Positions 52,887 through 61,708 of a stretch of 64,000 bases of DNA are shown here, piece by piece; position 1 is the stretch's first letter, and every line of letters starts with the position of its first letter. Source of the DNA: Oxalobacteraceae bacterium UBA4003 (lineage in GTDB: Bacteria > Pseudomonadota > Gammaproteobacteria > Burkholderiales > Burkholderiaceae_D); assembly GCA_002384815.1 (NCBI GenBank), contig DGBN01000065.1, positions 163,499-227,498 on the forward strand. The letters are read 5' to 3'. The notes under the pieces are model-generated. The model was given only the letters and a program-made list of their open reading frames with translations. It was not told where the DNA came from and did not search any database. Position numbers and translations under genes: made by a program.

Positions 52887-53677
52887 GTTGGGAGAGTGTG
52901 AAGTGCCACCACGTGCAAGCCGATCAAAACCAGATTATCGACGCGTTTGTATGCAATCGACAAATGCGGCGCAATCAAATCTGCCGCGCCACCAGCCAGA
53001 ATACAGTAAAGCCCTTCTTTCGGATGCGCATCTTCCTGTGCTTTCACCGCGCGCTCGATTGCGCCGGCTTGCGCCGCCAGACAACCGCTGACGATGGCCG
53101 CATCCGTATTATCGGCAAACGGTTGGGTCGACCTGGCATGCAAGGCCACTTCCGGCAACTGTGCAGTATTTTTTGCCAGTGCAGAGGCCATCAAACCGAG
53201 CCCGGGCAAAATCATCCCGCCGACAAATGCGCCATCTCCATTCACCGCATCTATCGTGGTCGCTGTACCGCAGGTCGCCACCACCAGCGGCCGATTCGGA
53301 AACAAGGCATGCGCTCCTATCGCGGCAGCAAAACGGTCGCTGCCCAGTTGCGCCGGATTCAGATAATGGTTACGCACGCCCCCCGCTGCTGGTGTCGAGA
53401 CGAACCATTCCAGTGCAATCGGTTTGCCGTCGGCAACATGCAATACGGTCTGCTCCAGCTCCTCGCGCAGACCGACGCCGGCAACATTTGACAACAATAC
53501 GCAACTGATGTTGAAGTCGTTCCATACCTGCCTCAGTTGCACCACTTCGTCCTGCGCAACGCTGCCGGCGGCATGCCAGCTTCCCGGCGCCTGCCGCCCG
53601 GACGAACAATCGACCAGCGCCCATTTGATACGTGTATTTCCTGCATCGACCAATAACAGCATCGCCGTATTCCTCAT
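52880..53677 (-). CDS. coaX: Type III pantothenate kinase
   Basis: 265 residues (start 53677, directly after the birA stop, with GGGGA upstream; ATG 53662 after GAGGA is a fair alternative and gives the common MLLLVDAGNTRIKW start). It phosphorylates pantothenate as the first step to CoA. ASKHA fold motifs: VDAGNTRIKWALVD, GSDRFAAAIGAHALF and VATCGTATTIDAVNGDG, IVSGCLAAQAGAIE. Works with birA in a cofactor context. Confidence 0.92.
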   Translation of the reverse strand: MRNTAMLLLVDAGNTRIKWALVDCSSGRQAPGSWHAAGSVAQDEVVQLRQVWNDFNISCVLLSNVAGVGLREELEQTVLHVADGKPIALEWFVSTPAAGGVRNHYLNPAQLGSDRFAAAIGAHALFPNRPLVVATCGTATTIDAVNGDGAFVGGMILPGLGLMASALAKNTAQLPEVALHARSTQPFADNTDAAIVSGCLAAQAGAIERAVKAQEDAHPKEGLYCILAGGAADLIAPHLSIAYKRVDNLVLIGLHVVALHTLPTC

Positions 53678-54481
53678 TTATTCCCCGCTTATCCGCAACG
53701 ATACATCGCCGGCGCTGATCGCCATCCGCCCATGCACAGTCTCGAGCAACAGGCGGCCGGACTCGTCCACGCCGACGGCATTTCCATGCTGCAGCACCTC
53801 CCCCTGATCGATGATGTTCACCGCTTGCCCCGCATAGGCGTCCAGCGCATTCCATGCCGTCGCAAACGCTTTGAATCCCTGTTGTTCAAACAAGGGCAAA
53901 GCCTTGCTGAAAGCATCCAGCAAGGCCGCCATCAGCCGCTCGCGCTCCAGCGCCAGCCCGGACGTATCGGCCACAGTCCGGCCGATACGTGCACTCAAAT
54001 CATGCGCCCCCGCGAGATTGATGCCTACACCTATGACTGCCCATATCGAATGCCGATCTGTTTTATCCACGGCAGTTTCAATCAGGATACCGGCCAGCTT
54101 GTTACCATTCCTTAAAATATCATTCGGCCATTTCAGGCGCGCATCCACGCCGAACGCAATCAGCGTTTCCACCACCGCCACGCCAACCGCCAGCGACAAA
54201 CCCGCCAGCGCCTGTACCGGCAGCGCAAATTTCCACGCCAGCGAAAAGGTCAGCGTCGCATCGGGCGCCGAATGCCAGCTGCGCCCGGCGCGCCCCTTGC
54301 CGGCGGTTTGCAAGCCGGCCCATAACAAGGTCGGCCCCTGCAGTTGTGCCGTCTCGGCCAGCAGATCGGCATTGGTCGAACCGGTTTCCGCAACGATACG
54401 GAGCGTAATATCCTGTGCATTCGGGCCGCACAAGGCAGCCAGTTGCTGCGCGGTCGGGAGCGATGGTTCTGTCAATATCAT
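53678..54481 (-). CDS. birA: Biotin--[acetyl-CoA-carboxylase] ligase
   Basis: 267 residues. It activates biotin as biotinyl-AMP and attaches it to BCCP. Seen: VAETGSTNADLLAE, the biotinyl-AMP loop in AGKGRAGRSWHS, LKWPNDILRNGNKLAGILIET and the C-terminal SH3-like part ILLETVHGRMAISAGDVSLR. The N-terminal DNA-binding domain of E. coli BirA is absent, so it is a ligase only and not a repressor. Start at 54481 (earlier open frame is not conserved). Divergent from the lipid transporter genes. Confidence 0.92.
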   Translation of the reverse strand: MILTEPSLPTAQQLAALCGPNAQDITLRIVAETGSTNADLLAETAQLQGPTLLWAGLQTAGKGRAGRSWHSAPDATLTFSLAWKFALPVQALAGLSLAVGVAVVETLIAFGVDARLKWPNDILRNGNKLAGILIETAVDKTDRHSIWAVIGVGINLAGAHDLSARIGRTVADTSGLALERERLMAALLDAFSKALPLFEQQGFKAFATAWNALDAYAGQAVNIIDQGEVLQHGNAVGVDESGRLLLETVHGRMAISAGDVSLRISGE

Positions 54482-54562
54482 GTGCGCATTGTAACGGGAT
54501 GACCAGGCCGGCGAAATGGCAGCGTACGTGACGCCTGCCCGTTTCTCCCTTACACTCACTGC

Positions 54563-55681
54563 ATGCCCGACGCTACATCTCCCACCCTTAGCTACACACC
54601 GAACGACAGCGCTACTGCTGCGGGATCGTGGCAGGTGCGTGCGCTGGCCGAACCCGGAGCAATGGTGGCGATTACCGCTGTGCTGCACACGGCAGCCAAG
54701 GCAGAGCCCGTGCATTGGGACTTGTCAGGAATAACGGCACTGGATTACATAGGCGCACAATTACTGTGGAATGCGTGGGGCAAAAAACGCCCGGCCCGAT
54801 TGACGCTGGCGCCGCAGCATGAAGATTTTTTCCAGCGCCTGGAACAAACCGGCTCGCTGGAGTTGAAGAAGCCGCCGCAGAAATACTGGTACTCGCTGGC
54901 ATCGTTGTTGCAACTCAAGCACAACATGCTGGATCATTTGCTCGGCTTCATCAGCCTGATCGGCCAGTTGACGATGGATCTCGGACGTTTTGTCAGAGAA
55001 CCGCAACGCGGGCCATGGAAGGAAATTTCAGCCAATATCTTCCATACCGGTTATCAGGCGCTGGGCATTACCGCGCTGGTGGGATTTTTAATCGGTGTGG
55101 TGTTGTCCTATCTGTCGGCACAACAGTTGCATCAGTTCGGCGGCGACATCTTCCTGGTTAACATTCTCGGCATGAGCGTGATTCGGGAACTCGGCCCCCT
55201 GCTGGCGGCGATCCTGGTAGCGGGACGTTCCGGCTCGTCGATCACGGCACAACTCGGCGTCATGCGCGTCACCGAAGAACTCGATGCGATGCTGGTAATG
55301 GGCTTGCCGCATGGTTACCGGCTGGTCATGCCGAAAGTCATCGCGCTGGCCATCTCCATGCCCTTGCTGGTGGTGTGGACCGATGCCATGGCCTTGATAG
55401 GCGGCATGGTGGCAGCCAATCTGGAACTGGGTTTGTCGTATAAATACTTTATCCGCGCATTGCCGGATGCAGTACCGCTGGCGAATTACTGGATAGGCCT
55501 GGGCAAAGGTGTCGTGTTCGGCAGCCTGATCGCACTGGTCGCCTGTCACTTTGGTTTACGCATAGAACCGAATACCGAAAGTCTGGGTGCAGGCACCACG
55601 ATCTCAGTCGTCAGCGCCATCACCATCGTGATTCTCGCCGATGCCGTGTTCGCCATCATCTTCACCGGAGTGGGATTTTGA
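54563..55681 (+). CDS. MlaE-family ABC permease with N-terminal STAS domain
   Basis: 372 residues. Residues 1 to about 100 form a STAS domain (VHWDLSGITALDYIGAQLLW), and from about 150 a five-helix MlaE permease follows: GYQALGITALVGFLIGVVLSY, LVNILGMSVIRELGPLLAAI, AGRSGSSITAQLGVMRVTEE, MGLPHGYRLVMPK. In Mla and Pqi-type systems STAS (MlaB) and permease are separate; here they are one protein. The permease sits in the inner membrane and moves lipids with the ATPase and MCE protein encoded next. TGATG overlap with the ATPase gene. STAS-MlaE fusions are known in proteobacteria. Confidence 0.9.
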   Translation: MPDATSPTLSYTPNDSATAAGSWQVRALAEPGAMVAITAVLHTAAKAEPVHWDLSGITALDYIGAQLLWNAWGKKRPARLTLAPQHEDFFQRLEQTGSLELKKPPQKYWYSLASLLQLKHNMLDHLLGFISLIGQLTMDLGRFVREPQRGPWKEISANIFHTGYQALGITALVGFLIGVVLSYLSAQQLHQFGGDIFLVNILGMSVIRELGPLLAAILVAGRSGSSITAQLGVMRVTEELDAMLVMGLPHGYRLVMPKVIALAISMPLLVVWTDAMALIGGMVAANLELGLSYKYFIRALPDAVPLANYWIGLGKGVVFGSLIALVACHFGLRIEPNTESLGAGTTISVVSAITIVILADAVFAIIFTGVGF

Positions 55682-56523
55682 TGAGCGACATAACCGATAA
55701 CATAATCGACTGCACATCGACCATAGCGAAAACCAGCGCGCAAGCTGTCATCCAGATCGAGAATCTGTGCACGCGCTTCGGCGATGTGGTCGTGCATGAA
55801 AACCTGAACCTGACGATCAATCAGGGAGAAATCGTGTCGCTGGTAGGCGGCTCAGGTTCCGGCAAGACGGTATTGCTGCGTCAGATGCTGGGCTTGAATC
55901 ATCCGGCGCAAGGCACGGTGCGCGTATTCGGCGAAGACATCAACCGCATCGCACCGCAACAACTGCAGCAATTACGCAATCGCTGGGGTATGCTGTTCCA
56001 GCAGGGTGCGCTGTTTTCATCATTTACCGTATTCGATAACGTGGCGCAACCGATGCGCGAATTGCGTGTGTTGCCGAAACACCTGATACGCGACGCCGCA
56101 TTACTGAAATTGCAGATGGCCGGCATAGGGCCGGAACATGCGCTGAAAATGCCCTCCGATTTATCCGGCGGGATGATCAAACGCGTGGCGCTGGCACGTG
56201 CACTGGCGCTGGAACCGGAGCTACTGTTCCTTGACGAACCGACCGCCGGACTGGACCCGAATGCATCGGAGAGTTTCGTCGATCTGATCCGCACGCTACG
56301 CGATGAAATGCATCTGACCGTGGTGATGGTCACGCATGATCTGGACACGCTGTTTGCGCTATCGTCGCGGGTCGCCGTGCTGGCCGACAAGCACATCATC
56401 GCGTATTGCGAGCCGGGCAAGGTGGTTGAATTCAAGCATCCGTTTATCGAAACTTTTTTCCGTGGCGAACGCGGACAACGCGCGATTGAAGCGCTGCCGG
56501 ATCAGCCGGATAACGATATTTAG
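55681..56523 (+). CDS. MlaF-like ABC transporter ATPase
   Basis: 280 residues. Walker A GGSGSGKTVLLRQ, Q-loop MLFQQGALF, signature LSGGMIKRVALARAL, Walker B ELLFLDEPTAGLDP, H-loop VTHDLDTL. It powers the transporter with the permease upstream. ATG 55681 overlaps the stop (TGATG), giving coupled synthesis. The MKLA-family MlaF features, including the longer signature context (SGGMIKR), support lipid transport rather than a nutrient importer. Confidence 0.92.
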   Translation: MSDITDNIIDCTSTIAKTSAQAVIQIENLCTRFGDVVVHENLNLTINQGEIVSLVGGSGSGKTVLLRQMLGLNHPAQGTVRVFGEDINRIAPQQLQQLRNRWGMLFQQGALFSSFTVFDNVAQPMRELRVLPKHLIRDAALLKLQMAGIGPEHALKMPSDLSGGMIKRVALARALALEPELLFLDEPTAGLDPNASESFVDLIRTLRDEMHLTVVMVTHDLDTLFALSSRVAVLADKHIIAYCEPGKVVEFKHPFIETFFRGERGQRAIEALPDQPDNDI

Positions 56524-56544
56524 TGAGTACTCTGAAAATCAATT

Positions 56545-57480
56545 ATGGAAAATAAAGCACATGCATTGATGGCCGGCATTTTCACGATCGTGCTGTTGAT
56601 CGCGGCTACGCTGATCGCCCTCTGGTTCAACCGCGATCGGGTGGAACGCGTACCGTATGAAATCGCCACCACACTGTCGGTGCCCGGCCTCAATCCGCAA
56701 GCCGGCGTGCGCTATCGAGGGCTGGACGTCGGCCGTGTGGATGCGGTGCTGTTCGATCCGCAAAAACCCGGCCAGATTCTGATCCGTTTCAGCGTCTCGA
56801 AAGATACGCCGATCACGCATTCGACTTTTGCCACGCTCAGCTATCAGGGCGTCACCGGCCTCGCCTACGTGCAACTGGACGATGATGGAAAGAATCCTGC
56901 CCTGATGCCGTCATCACCGACAAAAATCGCGCGTATCGACTTGCGTCCCGGCCTGCTCGATACCTTGCAGATACGCGGCCTGGCGATTCTCCAGCAGACA
57001 GAAGAAGTGGCACAGCGTGTCAACACCATGCTCTCTGATGCCAATCGAAAAGTGATCCTGGGCGCCTTCACCGATGTCAGCAGTGCTGCAAACAAGGTCG
57101 CGAAAATTCCGGATCAACTGCAACCTACCCTGGATAAACTGCCTGCGCTTGTTCTCCAGGCCGACCATGCAATGATCTCGTTGAACAAATTATCCGAAGA
57201 TGCCGCCAGGCTGACCGGCAATCTGAATGAGTTTACTGTCAGGCTCAATGCGCCGGACGGCCCCTTGAACGGTTTTAACGATGCCGTCAACAATATAGGT
57301 TCGACGGCCTCCATCGTCGAGCACGAAGTCCCGCCCTTGATCGATGAAACGCGGACCTCAATGCGGGCACTGAATCGCACACTGGAAACATTCAATCAAA
57401 GACCACAAAGCATTTTGTTTGGTGCCGGCGCAACACAACCCGGTCCTGGCGAAGCAGGTTTCAGCGTACCGGCAAACTAA
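56545..57480 (+). CDS. MCE-domain lipid-binding protein (MlaD family)
   Basis: 311 residues. One N-terminal membrane helix (LMAGIFTIVLLIAATLIALWF), an MCE domain (about 40-120: VPGLNPQAGVRYRGLDVGRVD, STFATLSYQGVTGLAYVQL) and a long helical C-terminal part (about 150-300) that probably forms a coiled barrel or tunnel across the periplasm. Like MlaD/PqiB it binds phospholipids between the membranes. It follows the ATPase by about 20 bases in the same operon. Confidence 0.9.
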   Translation: MENKAHALMAGIFTIVLLIAATLIALWFNRDRVERVPYEIATTLSVPGLNPQAGVRYRGLDVGRVDAVLFDPQKPGQILIRFSVSKDTPITHSTFATLSYQGVTGLAYVQLDDDGKNPALMPSSPTKIARIDLRPGLLDTLQIRGLAILQQTEEVAQRVNTMLSDANRKVILGAFTDVSSAANKVAKIPDQLQPTLDKLPALVLQADHAMISLNKLSEDAARLTGNLNEFTVRLNAPDGPLNGFNDAVNNIGSTASIVEHEVPPLIDETRTSMRALNRTLETFNQRPQSILFGAGATQPGPGEAGFSVPAN

Positions 57481-57504
57481 CAAGATCATCGTTCTGGGAT
57501 ACCC

Positions 57505-58119
57505 ATGAAAAAAATAACGCCCCGTTTTTTTGCCATGCTTGCATTTGCCTGCAGTGTGTTGCTGACCGGCTGCACGGCCGGGCCGCAATCGACCGCACTA
57601 TTTGATCTGGGTCCCTTGCAGGCACAGGCATCGGCCGCGACAGAAACGCAATTGCCAGCCATCAGCATCGCGGAAATCAGGGCACCGGCCTGGCTGGATA
57701 GCCAGATGATGTTTTACCGCCTCAACTACGCCAACAACCAACAGCCGCGCGCCTATGCTGCCAGCAAATGGACAATGGCGCCGGCACAATTATTTCAGCA
57801 GCGCCTGAAATCGCGCCTGTCGCAGGCTGGCGGCATCGTCGTGCCGGCCTCCGATGGCGCGGCTACTCTGCCTGTGCTGCGCATCGAAGCAGACGATTTT
57901 TCGCAAGTCTTCGACAGTGCCAATCAAAGCAGTGCCCATATCGCCATGCGTGCCTCGCTATTCGACGGCCGCACACTGCGGGCACAAAAAATGTTCGTTA
58001 AACAGCTACCGGCCGCCAGTGCGGATGCACAAGGCGGCGCTGCAGCGTTGGCTACTGCCAGCGATGCAATCATCAATGAAATGGCCGTATGGTTAGCGAT
58101 CCTGCCGTCGAAAAAATAA
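57505..58119 (+). CDS. ABC-type transport auxiliary lipoprotein (PqiC/LbcA-like)
   Basis: 204 residues. Signal with lipobox LLTGC (about residue 23). The body fits the ABC_trans_aux/DUF330 family (PF03886): ISIAEIRAPAWLDSQMMFYRL, YAASKWTMAPAQLFQQRL and VLRIEADDFSQVF. Such lipoproteins sit at the outer membrane and dock the MCE channel (PqiC). This completes a permease-ATPase-MCE-lipoprotein set. The VanZ gene overlaps its last 31 bases. Confidence 0.87.
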   Translation: MKKITPRFFAMLAFACSVLLTGCTAGPQSTALFDLGPLQAQASAATETQLPAISIAEIRAPAWLDSQMMFYRLNYANNQQPRAYAASKWTMAPAQLFQQRLKSRLSQAGGIVVPASDGAATLPVLRIEADDFSQVFDSANQSSAHIAMRASLFDGRTLRAQKMFVKQLPAASADAQGGAAALATASDAIINEMAVWLAILPSKK

Positions 58120-59246
58120 GTCCGCTACCGCCGCTCGCCCCGACACCGCAAGCGTCGGCATTTTCGCGTGGAGCCTTGCTGGCGTATCTGCTGCTGATCG
58201 TCTATGCCAGTCTGTATCCATTTACAGGCTGGCAAAACATGGGTTTGCCACTGCAAACCTATTTGATGGCCGGACTGCCACGTTACTGGACCGGCTTCGA
58301 CGTTGGCATCAACATCCTCGGTTACATTCCGCTCGGCATCCTGACCGTCTTTTCCCTGCACCCGAAAATTCGCGGTGTTATTGCCATCGTACTCGCGCTG
58401 CTGTTCGGCATCATGTTGTCCGGCGCCATGGAAGCAATACAAACCCTGCTGCCCAATCGCGTTGCATCCAATCTGGATTTCGTCACTAACAGTCTGGGCG
58501 CACTGATAGGCGCTGTGATTGGCTGTGCCAGCAGCCACCTGGTGCTGGAACGCAGCCGCTTGCGCTACTACAGGCAACGCTGGTTTTCTGCACAAGCCAG
58601 TCGCGGCCTGATCATTTTTGCACTGTGGCCCTTGGCGCAGATTTATCCGCAAAGCTATTTGTTCGGCAACGGGCAAATCCTGCCTATCCTGTCCGACTGG
58701 TTATCCATATTGCTGGAAGCGCCTGTCGATCTGGGCAGTTTGTTGCGCAACGGTGTGCAACTTTCTGTTGAACAGTACTGGATGGCAGAAACCATCATTA
58801 CCGCACTGAGCATGAGCGGCGCCTTGCTGGCCTTCCTGTGCATGTTGCGCGACAAGGCACCTCGCATCGTTCTGCTGCTTGCATTGTTGTGCGCAGCACT
58901 GGCAGTCAACGCACTGTCGACTGCCTTGTTCTTTACACCGGAAAACGCGTTTACCTGGATCACGCCAGGTGCACAAGGCGGTGTCTTGCTGGGGCTGGGA
59001 TTATTGGCCGGCTTTTCGTTTCTGCCATCTTCCACGCAAAGACGCAGTGCCGTCGCGTTATTGATCGCAGCGCTGATCGCCATCAATCTGGCACCAGCGA
59101 ATCCTTATTTCGTTGCCACGCTGGAAACCTGGGTACAGGGGAAATTCCTCAACTTCAACGGCGCGGCGCAATTCCTGTCCTTGCTATGGCCGGTTGCAGC
59201 TCTATGGTTCCTGCTGCAGGCGACGCATCACGTGAAGCGAACATGA
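58089..59246 (+). CDS. VanZ-family membrane protein
   Basis: 385 residues from ATG 58089, overlapping the lipoprotein gene by 31 bases. About ten hydrophobic segments. The first 160 residues are VanZ-like: LLIVYASLYPFTGW, FDVGINILGYIPLGILTVF, MEAIQTLLPNRVASNLDFVTNSLGALIGA (in parts: MEAIQTLLPNRVASNLD, TNSLGALIGA). VanZ of enterococci gives low teicoplanin resistance, but most family members have no known function. The tight overlap with the lipid transporter operon hints at an envelope role, by inference only. Confidence 0.83.
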   Translation: MVSDPAVEKISPLPPLAPTPQASAFSRGALLAYLLLIVYASLYPFTGWQNMGLPLQTYLMAGLPRYWTGFDVGINILGYIPLGILTVFSLHPKIRGVIAIVLALLFGIMLSGAMEAIQTLLPNRVASNLDFVTNSLGALIGAVIGCASSHLVLERSRLRYYRQRWFSAQASRGLIIFALWPLAQIYPQSYLFGNGQILPILSDWLSILLEAPVDLGSLLRNGVQLSVEQYWMAETIITALSMSGALLAFLCMLRDKAPRIVLLLALLCAALAVNALSTALFFTPENAFTWITPGAQGGVLLGLGLLAGFSFLPSSTQRRSAVALLIAALIAINLAPANPYFVATLETWVQGKFLNFNGAAQFLSLLWPVAALWFLLQATHHVKRT

Positions 59247-59284
59247 TGCCGGTGTATCATTTCGTTCTTTAATGCGAGCATCCA

Positions 59285-59605
59285 ATGAACGAAGATAAAC
59301 CGTTTTTCTCCCAGCATCTTTTCGTCTGCATGAATCAGCGCGACGATGGTCGCGAATGCTGCGCAGCTAAAGGTGCGCACGCCGCGCAAAAGCACTTGAA
59401 GAAACGCGTCAAGGAGTTGGGGTTGAGCGGCAAGGGCCAAGTGCGCGTCAATCAAGCCGGTTGCCTGGATCGCTGCGAAGAAGGCCCGGTACTCGTGATT
59501 TATCCGCAAGGTACCTGGTATACCTATGTCGATAACGATGACATCGATGAAATCATCGATGTCCATCTGGTCGGCGGCAAAATCGTCGAACGCCTGAAAA
59601 TCTGA
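59285..59605 (+). CDS. Thioredoxin-like [2Fe-2S] ferredoxin domain protein
   Basis: 106 residues. The four cluster cysteines of the NuoE-like fold are seen: FVCMNQRDDGRECCAAKG (C at about 15 and C24/25) and NQAGCLDRCEEGPVLVIYP (C at about 60 and 64). These short proteins are common beside hydrolase or transport genes in Burkholderiales. They probably transfer electrons or sense redox, but partners are unknown. The next gene begins 24 bases downstream. Confidence 0.85.
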   Translation: MNEDKPFFSQHLFVCMNQRDDGRECCAAKGAHAAQKHLKKRVKELGLSGKGQVRVNQAGCLDRCEEGPVLVIYPQGTWYTYVDNDDIDEIIDVHLVGGKIVERLKI

Positions 59606-59629
59606 TCCTCCATACTCACAGATAAATAC

Positions 59630-60253
59630 ATGAACGCCCAAACCCAACGTTTCTCCCTGCAAGGTACAGCCGGCGCACTCGAATGCGCACTGGACCTGCC
59701 GGCGGCGACGCCACGCGGCATCGCGCTGATCGGCCATCCGCATCCGCTGTTCGGTGGCACCATGGATAACAAGGTCGTCCATACGCTCGCGCGCGCCTTC
59801 GTCGCGCTGGATTACGTCGCAGTGCGCATGAATTTCCGCGGTGTCGGTGCTTCCGGCGGCGCTTATGATGAAGGTGCCGGCGAAACCGACGACATGGCGC
59901 AATTGCTGACACACATGCAACAGCAATATCCGGCGCTACCGTTTGCGCTGGCCGGATTTTCCTTCGGCACTTTCGTGCAAACGCAATTGCAAAAACGCCT
60001 GGAAGAACAAGGGACCCCGGCCGAACGCCTGGTACTGGTCGGCTCTGCTCCCGGAAAATGGCCGCTGCCTGCGGTGCCCGCCAATACCATTCTGATCCAT
60101 GGCGAGCTGGATGAAACAATTCCCCTGATCGATGTATTTGATTGGGCCCGGCCGCAGGATCTGCCGGTAATCGTCGTACCCGGCGCTGATCATTTCTTCG
60201 GCCGCAAACTGCATCACATCAAAAATCACGTCATCGCATTGTGGCAAGCTTGA
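59630..60253 (+). CDS. Alpha/beta hydrolase (COG2945 type)
   Basis: 207 residues. Strong motif GHPHPLFGGTMDNKVVHTLARAF (shown as GHPHPLFGGTMDNKV), RMNFRGVGASGGAYDEG, the nucleophile elbow LAGFSFGTFVQ, ELDETIPLIDVFDW with the acid, and PGADHFFGRKLHH with the catalytic histidine. COG2945 enzymes are esterase-like; substrates are not established. The end overlaps the upstream open stretch of the dacC frame, whose real start is about 100 bases later. Confidence 0.85.
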   Translation: MNAQTQRFSLQGTAGALECALDLPAATPRGIALIGHPHPLFGGTMDNKVVHTLARAFVALDYVAVRMNFRGVGASGGAYDEGAGETDDMAQLLTHMQQQYPALPFALAGFSFGTFVQTQLQKRLEEQGTPAERLVLVGSAPGKWPLPAVPANTILIHGELDETIPLIDVFDWARPQDLPVIVVPGADHFFGRKLHHIKNHVIALWQA

Positions 60254-60357
60254 TGGAACTTGTTGGCGACCATGCCGTCCAAGTGCCGCAAGTCTATAAT
60301 CACCCTTTCTTCAATCAGCACATGCATGATCTTCGCGTGTGCCCAACACAAAGTCTT

Positions 60358-61536
60358 ATGAAAAAATTATTTGCGCTCATTGCAGCCAGCGTCCTTGCAC
60401 TTTCCACCACAGTTACCGGCACCGCATTTGCGCAAACGTCTTTTGCACAAACCATTCCAGCTCCAACCGTTGCGGCCAAATCCTGGCTGTTGCTGGACGC
60501 AACCAGCAACCAGGTTCTGGCCTCAAACGACGCGGACGTACGCATAGAACCGGCATCGCTGACCAAATTGATGACCGCCTATATTGCCTTTTCCGCAATC
60601 CAGGAAAAGCGCCTTACGCTGAATCAAATGATCACGGTATCGACGAATGCCTGGAAGGTCGACCCTGAAAGCTCGAAGATGTTCATCGAGCCGCGCGTCC
60701 CCGTCTCCGTCAACGACCTGCTGTACGGCCTGATCGTACAGTCCGGCAACGATGCTGCAGTCGCGCTGGCGGAAGCAGTGTCAGGCACCGAAGATGCATT
60801 CGCTGCCTTGATGACGCGCGAAGCGGAGCGCATGGGCATGAAGTCGACGCGCTTCTCCAATTCGCACGGCTTGCCCAGCCCGAACAATTATTCGACAGCG
60901 CGCGACTTATCCATACTGGCAACGCATCTGGTCAACGATCACCCCGAGTTTTATAAAATCTATTCGGTCAAGGACTTCACCTACAACAAGATCAAGCAAT
61001 CCAATCGCAATCGCCTGCTGTGGCTGGATCCAACGGTTGATGGCATGAAAACCGGTCATACGCAGAATGCCGGCTATTGCCTGATTTCCACTGCAAAACG
61101 CCCGAGCGGTACGCATGAGCGTCGTCTTGTTTCCGTTGTGATCGGCGCGGCATCCGACCAGGCCCGTTCGCAGGAAAGCCAGAAGCTGTTGAACTGGGGC
61201 TTCCTGAATTTCGACTCGGTCAAACTGTATGAAAAAGATGTTGCTATCGATACGCCGGATGTCTGGAAAGGCTCGCAGAACGAGATCAAGATCGGTTTTA
61301 CGCACGATGTGTTCGTGACCGTGCCCAAGGGCACGGCCAGCAAAATCAAACCTGTGCTGGCACGCAAGGATCCGTTGGTAGCGCCTATCGACAAGAACAG
61401 CCAGGTCGGCACCATCAAAGTGATGTCAGCTGAAAACAAAGTCATAGTCGAATTGCCGGTGCTGGCGCTGGAGCAGGTTGGGCCAGCTGGAATGTTCGGC
61501 CGCGCACTGGATTCCATCCGCCTGTGGATACACTGA
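60358..61536 (+). CDS. dacC: D-alanyl-D-alanine carboxypeptidase (PBP5/6 type)
   Basis: 392 residues from ATG 60358 at the signal peptide (KLFALIAASVLALSTTVTG, ending TAFAQ). The serine-peptidase motifs are SLTKLMTAY (SxxK), VQSGNDAAVAL (SxN) and DGMKTGHTQNAGYCL (KTG). A C-terminal beta-rich domain and an amphipathic membrane anchor (FGRALDSIRLW) complete the low-mass penicillin-binding protein. It trims the terminal D-Ala from pentapeptides in the periplasm. The next genes follow on the same strand after a terminator. Confidence 0.94.
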   Translation: MKKLFALIAASVLALSTTVTGTAFAQTSFAQTIPAPTVAAKSWLLLDATSNQVLASNDADVRIEPASLTKLMTAYIAFSAIQEKRLTLNQMITVSTNAWKVDPESSKMFIEPRVPVSVNDLLYGLIVQSGNDAAVALAEAVSGTEDAFAALMTREAERMGMKSTRFSNSHGLPSPNNYSTARDLSILATHLVNDHPEFYKIYSVKDFTYNKIKQSNRNRLLWLDPTVDGMKTGHTQNAGYCLISTAKRPSGTHERRLVSVVIGAASDQARSQESQKLLNWGFLNFDSVKLYEKDVAIDTPDVWKGSQNEIKIGFTHDVFVTVPKGTASKIKPVLARKDPLVAPIDKNSQVGTIKVMSAENKVIVELPVLALEQVGPAGMFGRALDSIRLWIH

Positions 61537-61568
61537 TCACCAGCGCCACCCCGCCTAACTGACGCTTG

Positions 61569-61608
61569 ACGGCAAGTTTCATCCTCCCGGCTGAAACTTG
61601 CCGTTTTT
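61569..61608 (+). terminator. Rho-independent terminator after dacC
   Basis: A perfect 13-bp stem, ACGGCAAGTTTCA (61569-61581) and TGAAACTTGCCGT (61592-61604), with a 10-base loop and a T run. It separates dacC from the aminotransferase-ybeD-lipB-lipA group. Confidence 0.9.
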
Positions 61609-61708
61609 CTTTGGCGCTCGCAAGCTACACACGCTGTTGCAAGGATTTCAACGCGAACATGCAGCGTTTGTGCCAGAATTGACGCTTCACCAGCGATACC
61701 AAACTGCC

